Below are positions 61,600 to 64,000 of a stretch of 64,000 nt of DNA, piece by piece. The first letter of the stretch is position 1; every line of letters begins with the position of its first letter. Below the pieces are notes generated by a model that was given only the letters and a program-made list of their open reading frames with translations, did no database searches and was not told the DNA's origin. A program made the position numbers and the translations under genes. The stretch is from Epiperipatus broadwayi (lineage: Eukaryota > Onychophora > Udeonychophora > Euonychophora > Peripatidae): the NCBI GenBank assembly GCA_028023455.1, contig JAQFVV010012529.1, forward strand, positions 622,001 through 686,000. The letters are read 5' to 3'.

Positions 61600-63358
61600 T
61601 GTGCACTAGCCAGTATGCCTGAAGTCTATCAAATTCTAGACTGAATGGAACTGACTATGTATGCCAATAGTTATTGGATTATATCTTTACCAAAGATTAC
61701 AATAAGCCAATCTACTGTTTAGAAGAGACCAGCTTACACAGGAAGTCCATCAGCTTGCTGAAGAATTAATTTGTATACTGTTTTATCTATATGCAGGGAA
61801 GCACAGATAAAGGTATTGTATGATATATATAAAGTACATCGGGTGAGTAGTATTATATCTATTGAGAACAATATTATTTTAAATAGTTGATTGAAAATGA
61901 AGTTGGAATATCTAGTTTAAAAGTAAAACAAGAAATAATTTTTGCTTGAATTGAGAATCTAAAGACGGGATTGATTCATAGATGTTTTTTTTTTTTAAAG
62001 TAAACTCTAAAAATCTCTCTAGATTGGTAAACAAAAGAACTTGTTGGAGTATTTTTAACGACATTTACAATTAATTAGTAAAACTTGTTAAAAAGAAAAA
62101 GTAAACTTTTGTGACAGATTGTCAAAGATATGATATTACTTTTTACTATTAGAAATAATGAATTAATAACTTTGATTTATATTATCTATATTTTATATAT
62201 ATACACACACGTACATTTAATTAAGTGAAATTTATATGTCTGACAATTTGAACATGTGAATTTAAATTATACAGCACATCTGAGTGCTTATATATATGTG
62301 AGAATTTTATGTATATTTTAGACATTGAATTGTGTATTAAGAAAATATAGTATGGTTTATTAGATTTATTTTTTATAAACACCAGTAAATCAGTCATTAA
62401 TTATATATTATAAGAATGAATTTCATTTATAGGTTTATGACAATTCAAATATGTTCATAATTTATATTGCATGTTTGTATGCTTATGTATAGGTGTTTTA
62501 TGTATTGACATATTTGTAAATCACAATGTGATAACTTTTTTTGTATATTAATCAAAATCAGGTTTAATTTATATTTACAACATAATCAGTAGACCTTAGT
62601 ATTATTTTATTGTTTCTAATTAATAAATTTATATTTCTTTGTTAAAGTTATTCCAGTGAATTAATTCAATCCAAAATAGTTTTAGAATATTATTTGTATT
62701 ATATCTATTAATCACAATAACAGTTATAAAGTTTTTGCTCTCAGCTGGATTTATGCACTGCAGCACTACAGTGTATTATATAAAAGGGGTTTATGTTTAG
62801 TGTTATGGACATCTAGATGATGCTGCTGCTAGATGATACAAAGGGGATATCCTTTAAATTCCATGCACTACATTTTATTTTAATTATTTAAGAAATTAGT
62901 TAGCTAATACATTAATGGTACTAAGTGGCCAGAGCATTGATGATGATTAGCATGTTTTGGTATCCCAGTGTTATTGTTTTTATTGTTATATTCTGTTTGA
63001 TTAGCACTTATGTTTGTGCATCCAAATTGTTTAAATAATCTGCTCCAAGCTGGCAAGGGCTAAATAATTTGCCTGGTCTATAGTAGACCCATTTCAAATC
63101 TGGTCACAAGATTGTTGTTTATTTTTATTGTTGATCATTCATGATGATGAATGATTATTATTTTTGTGTAATGCTGAACTTATAGTAACTTATAGATAAA
63201 GTTACTTGTAATTAGTTTTGCTAATATCTCAATCTCACGCTCCTCATATTCATTATTATTTGTATTTAATTTTATATTTAAATTTTATGTTTTGACTTGG
63301 AGTTGATGCTGATTTTCTATCACCCCAGGTTCACCCCCATTTGTTCCTTACTGTTACA
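61600..63358 (+). mobile_element. Candidate solo LTR in the Rab intron, plus orientation
   Basis: Begins TGTGCACTAGCC and ends TTCCTTACTGTTACA, with ATAT at 61596-61599 and 63359-63362. The reverse complement of the end, TGTAACAGTAAGG, resembles the gypsy LTR start TGTAACAGTCAG, and the sense start resembles the LTR at 32150 (TGTGCCAAGGCC). Length (1759) is also close to that LTR (1754), though the interiors do not visibly match. A strong TATA box, TATAAAAG, lies at 62779-62786. No coding sequence, and no second copy in the window to confirm the ends. It lies in the same direction as the Rab gene. Confidence 0.42.
62779..62786 (+). promoter_or_regulatory. TATA box within candidate intronic LTR
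   Basis: TATAAAAG followed by GGG, with a GC-richer stretch downstream. Could drive an LTR transcript or an alternative host transcript; no expression evidence is available from sequence. Confidence 0.3.
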
Positions 63359-64000
63359 ATATATATTTGTGTGATTTTCTATTGATTGTATTGCTTTTGC
63401 TGGAAAGTTATTAACAAAATTGAAAATACTATTTTGTATGATTTGTAAGAATAAATGCATTAATGGTTTTTGTTGTACTGTTTCAGTGACAATATCGACA
63501 GACGGAAAAGTAAAAAAATTTTAAAAATTATTAAATGCATAAAAACTTCTAAATTGATAAAAAAAAAAAAAAAACTTCAGAACATTATTAATTTCTAAAA
63601 TCAAACATCTTTATATCATAATTAAATAAAACTATTCACATTAACTTGCAGTTATTTTTTAGAATATGAAATTTTTTGTACTGTATTTTAGTTGAAGACA
63701 AAATTTTTTTTTAGCTTTTTATAAGTCATATATGAAAATGATAATAACCTATACTGATTTCCGTTTGATTTGATTGATTTAAATTTTATGTAAAAAAAAA
63801 AAAGTTTTTTTTTTTTTCAAAATTTCATCTTTTTAAAGATCCATGAAGGAAATGGGGAGTAAATTATATTTTAAGTTACTGTGCTTCCATCATTTTTTTT
63901 TTTATCCTTAAGAATTATGTTTTATTAATTTGCTATTCCAGATATTTGATTACATTATTTTCATTAGAGTTGAAAAAATGACTATTAATTTTTTTTTCCT

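Larger units (their letters stand above)
53927..64000 (+). other. First intron of the Rab gene, continuing past the window
   Basis: Begins GTAAGT at 53927. I looked for the next Rab exon (a VDFK-type start or the WDTAGQE motif) and found neither, so the intron exceeds 10 kb. It is AT-rich and holds a (GT)10, a minisatellite and a candidate LTR; 53932-59786 otherwise shows nothing but A/T-rich sequence, 60796-61599 an unassigned stretch and 63363-64000 homopolymer-rich DNA. Confidence 0.75.

Noticed and set aside
1-64000. CRISPR arrays, bacterial operons, tRNA or rRNA genes
   Set aside because: None found on either strand; tandem repeats lack CRISPR spacing and no cloverleaf was recognised.

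Overview
This is an AT-rich stretch of nuclear DNA from an animal, most likely an invertebrate. Evidence for an animal: the first exon of a metazoan-type Rab GTPase (closest, by recall, to Rab15) with a canonical GT donor and an intron that runs off the window, plus APE-type non-LTR, Ty3/gypsy and GIY-YIG-bearing Penelope-like elements. I cannot name the phylum. There is no prokaryotic gene structure, operon, CRISPR array or recognisable tRNA/rRNA gene. The only host gene supported is the Rab exon at 53803-53926 (+). Almost everything else is transposable elements, their remnants, satellites and AT-rich filler.

Layout. 1-2919: 3' part of a decayed APE-type non-LTR retrotransposon (+). 7232-9040: decayed gypsy pol (+). 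9655-12392: candidate solo LTR (-). 13123-23544: nearly intact Ty3/gypsy element on the minus strand with two 2.5-kb LTRs; its gag-pro-pol is interrupted by one frameshift and one stop. 24030-32140: a Penelope-like element (PLE) cluster of three lineages, including a 1.95-kb near-perfect palindrome and a nested MITE-like insertion. 32150-33903: candidate solo LTR (+). 37905-38640: a second PLE palindrome. 40911-46055: LTR element (-) with a decayed gag and no visible pol. 46690-48000: minisatellites. 49738-50563: foldback element. 53630-53926: CpG-bearing promoter region and Rab first exon. 53927-64000: first intron, holding a minisatellite (59787-60795) and a candidate solo LTR (61600-63358).

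Two patterns tie the window together. (a) LTR-type ends at seven loci abut ATAT in (AT)n tracts, and in two places, 40900/40911 and 32150, an LTR end sits next to another element's end in the same AT tract. This suggests an LTR lineage that inserts into (AT)n microsatellites with a 4-bp ATAT duplication. (b) PLE 3' ends occur repeatedly as inverted pairs (24030-24735, 28516-30465, 37905-38640), and all three PLE lineages carry near their 3' end a short stem-loop followed by GAAA that resembles a hammerhead ribozyme core, though every copy departs from the strict consensus.

All homology statements rest on motif recognition by eye; no database search was run.
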